Shown here one piece after another: positions 6,017 through 6,157 of a stretch of DNA of 6,157 bases. The notes under the pieces were generated by a model, which saw nothing but the letters and a program-made list of their open reading frames with translations, was not told the origin of the DNA and made no database searches. The stretch's first letter is position 1. The number at the start of each line of letters is the position of its first letter. The stretch comes from Odoribacteraceae bacterium (lineage in GTDB: Bacteria > Bacteroidota > Bacteroidia > Bacteroidales > Marinifilaceae): positions 1 to 6,157 of the forward strand of contig JAIRXZ010000179.1 of assembly GCA_031267995.1 (NCBI GenBank), written 5' to 3'. A program made the translations under genes and the position numbers.

Positions 6017-6157
6017 TTAAAACATGAGTGAAAAGGCGATGTTGACGCGGCGAGCGAAAGGATAGTCAATCCCGCGCTCGCGCTTGATGGAGGAGGTGTA
6101 GAGGATGTCCGACATGTTGACGCTGACATTGGCAGCCTCCACGCGCCACCTTTCGCG
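6017..6157 (-). CDS. SusC-like TonB-dependent outer-membrane transporter (C-terminal end only)
   Basis: Only the last 46 codons and the TAA stop are in the window; the gene enters at the right edge, already in frame at base 6157. The translation ends RGIDYPFARRVNIAFSLMF. This matches the usual end of SusC/RagA proteins: a segment like 'KRERGxDYPF' followed by a last beta-strand with alternating hydrophobic residues and a terminal phenylalanine, the signal used for barrel insertion. SusC proteins are TonB-dependent barrels that import large ligands across the outer membrane, with SusD as a lid. The SusD-like gene starts 12 bp after the stop, as expected for a co-transcribed pair. The plug, TonB box and signal peptide lie outside the window, so the subtype and substrate cannot be judged. 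Confidence 0.9.
   Translation of the reverse strand, partial: RERWRVEAANVSVNMSDILYTSSIKRERGIDYPFARRVNIAFSLMF

Overview
The window looks like a GC-rich member of the Bacteroidota, probably Bacteroidales. Five consecutive genes, all on the minus strand, form a SusC/SusD-type outer-membrane uptake operon, a hallmark of this phylum. The gaps between genes are 12-23 bp and no clear Shine-Dalgarno sequence precedes the starts. Several leaders are A-rich (for example before the genes starting at 1943 and 3520), as is common in Bacteroidota. The genus cannot be fixed from the sequence.

Layout in the direction of transcription (high to low coordinates): the last 46 codons of a SusC-like TonB-dependent transporter (6157-6017); a SusD/RagB-like surface lipoprotein (6004-4343); a DUF4843-type lipoprotein (4324-3539); a PKD-like family lipoprotein with the CxDKGNY signature (3520-1967); and a lipoprotein thiol-disulfide oxidoreductase of the DUF4369 plus TlpA/thioredoxin type with a WCHPC active site (1943-804). 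SusC is the barrel and SusD its lid. The DUF4843 and PKD-like lipoproteins are likely accessory surface subunits of the same complex. The terminal TlpA-like protein probably handles disulfides or redox at the cell envelope. No glycoside hydrolase, polysaccharide lyase, sulfatase or peptidase is visible, so the substrate is unknown. From memory, the same order (SusC, SusD, two extra lipoproteins) occurs in B. thetaiotaomicron BT2264-BT2261, whose purified complex carried peptides, so a peptide-like ligand is a reasonable guess only.

The leftmost 803 bp carry no credible gene. They are a dense island of non-coding repeats: two 30-bp palindrome-bearing direct repeats near its edges (14-43 and 734-763), an inverted pair of a 25-bp palindrome (80-104 and 217-241) around three 30-bp tandem units (105-194), a 177-bp A/T-rich long hairpin (294-470), and a tandem REP-like palindrome doublet (570-723).

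The most unusual feature is inside the susD-like gene. Four tandem 23-bp units (5848-5939), built from a partly palindromic motif, lie between the start codon and the lipoprotein signal peptide. They are translated, and they push the lipobox cysteine to residue 86. Because 23 is not a multiple of 3, gain or loss of one unit would shift the SusD frame. This array could therefore be a phase switch, an in-frame palindromic insertion, or a translational control hairpin.
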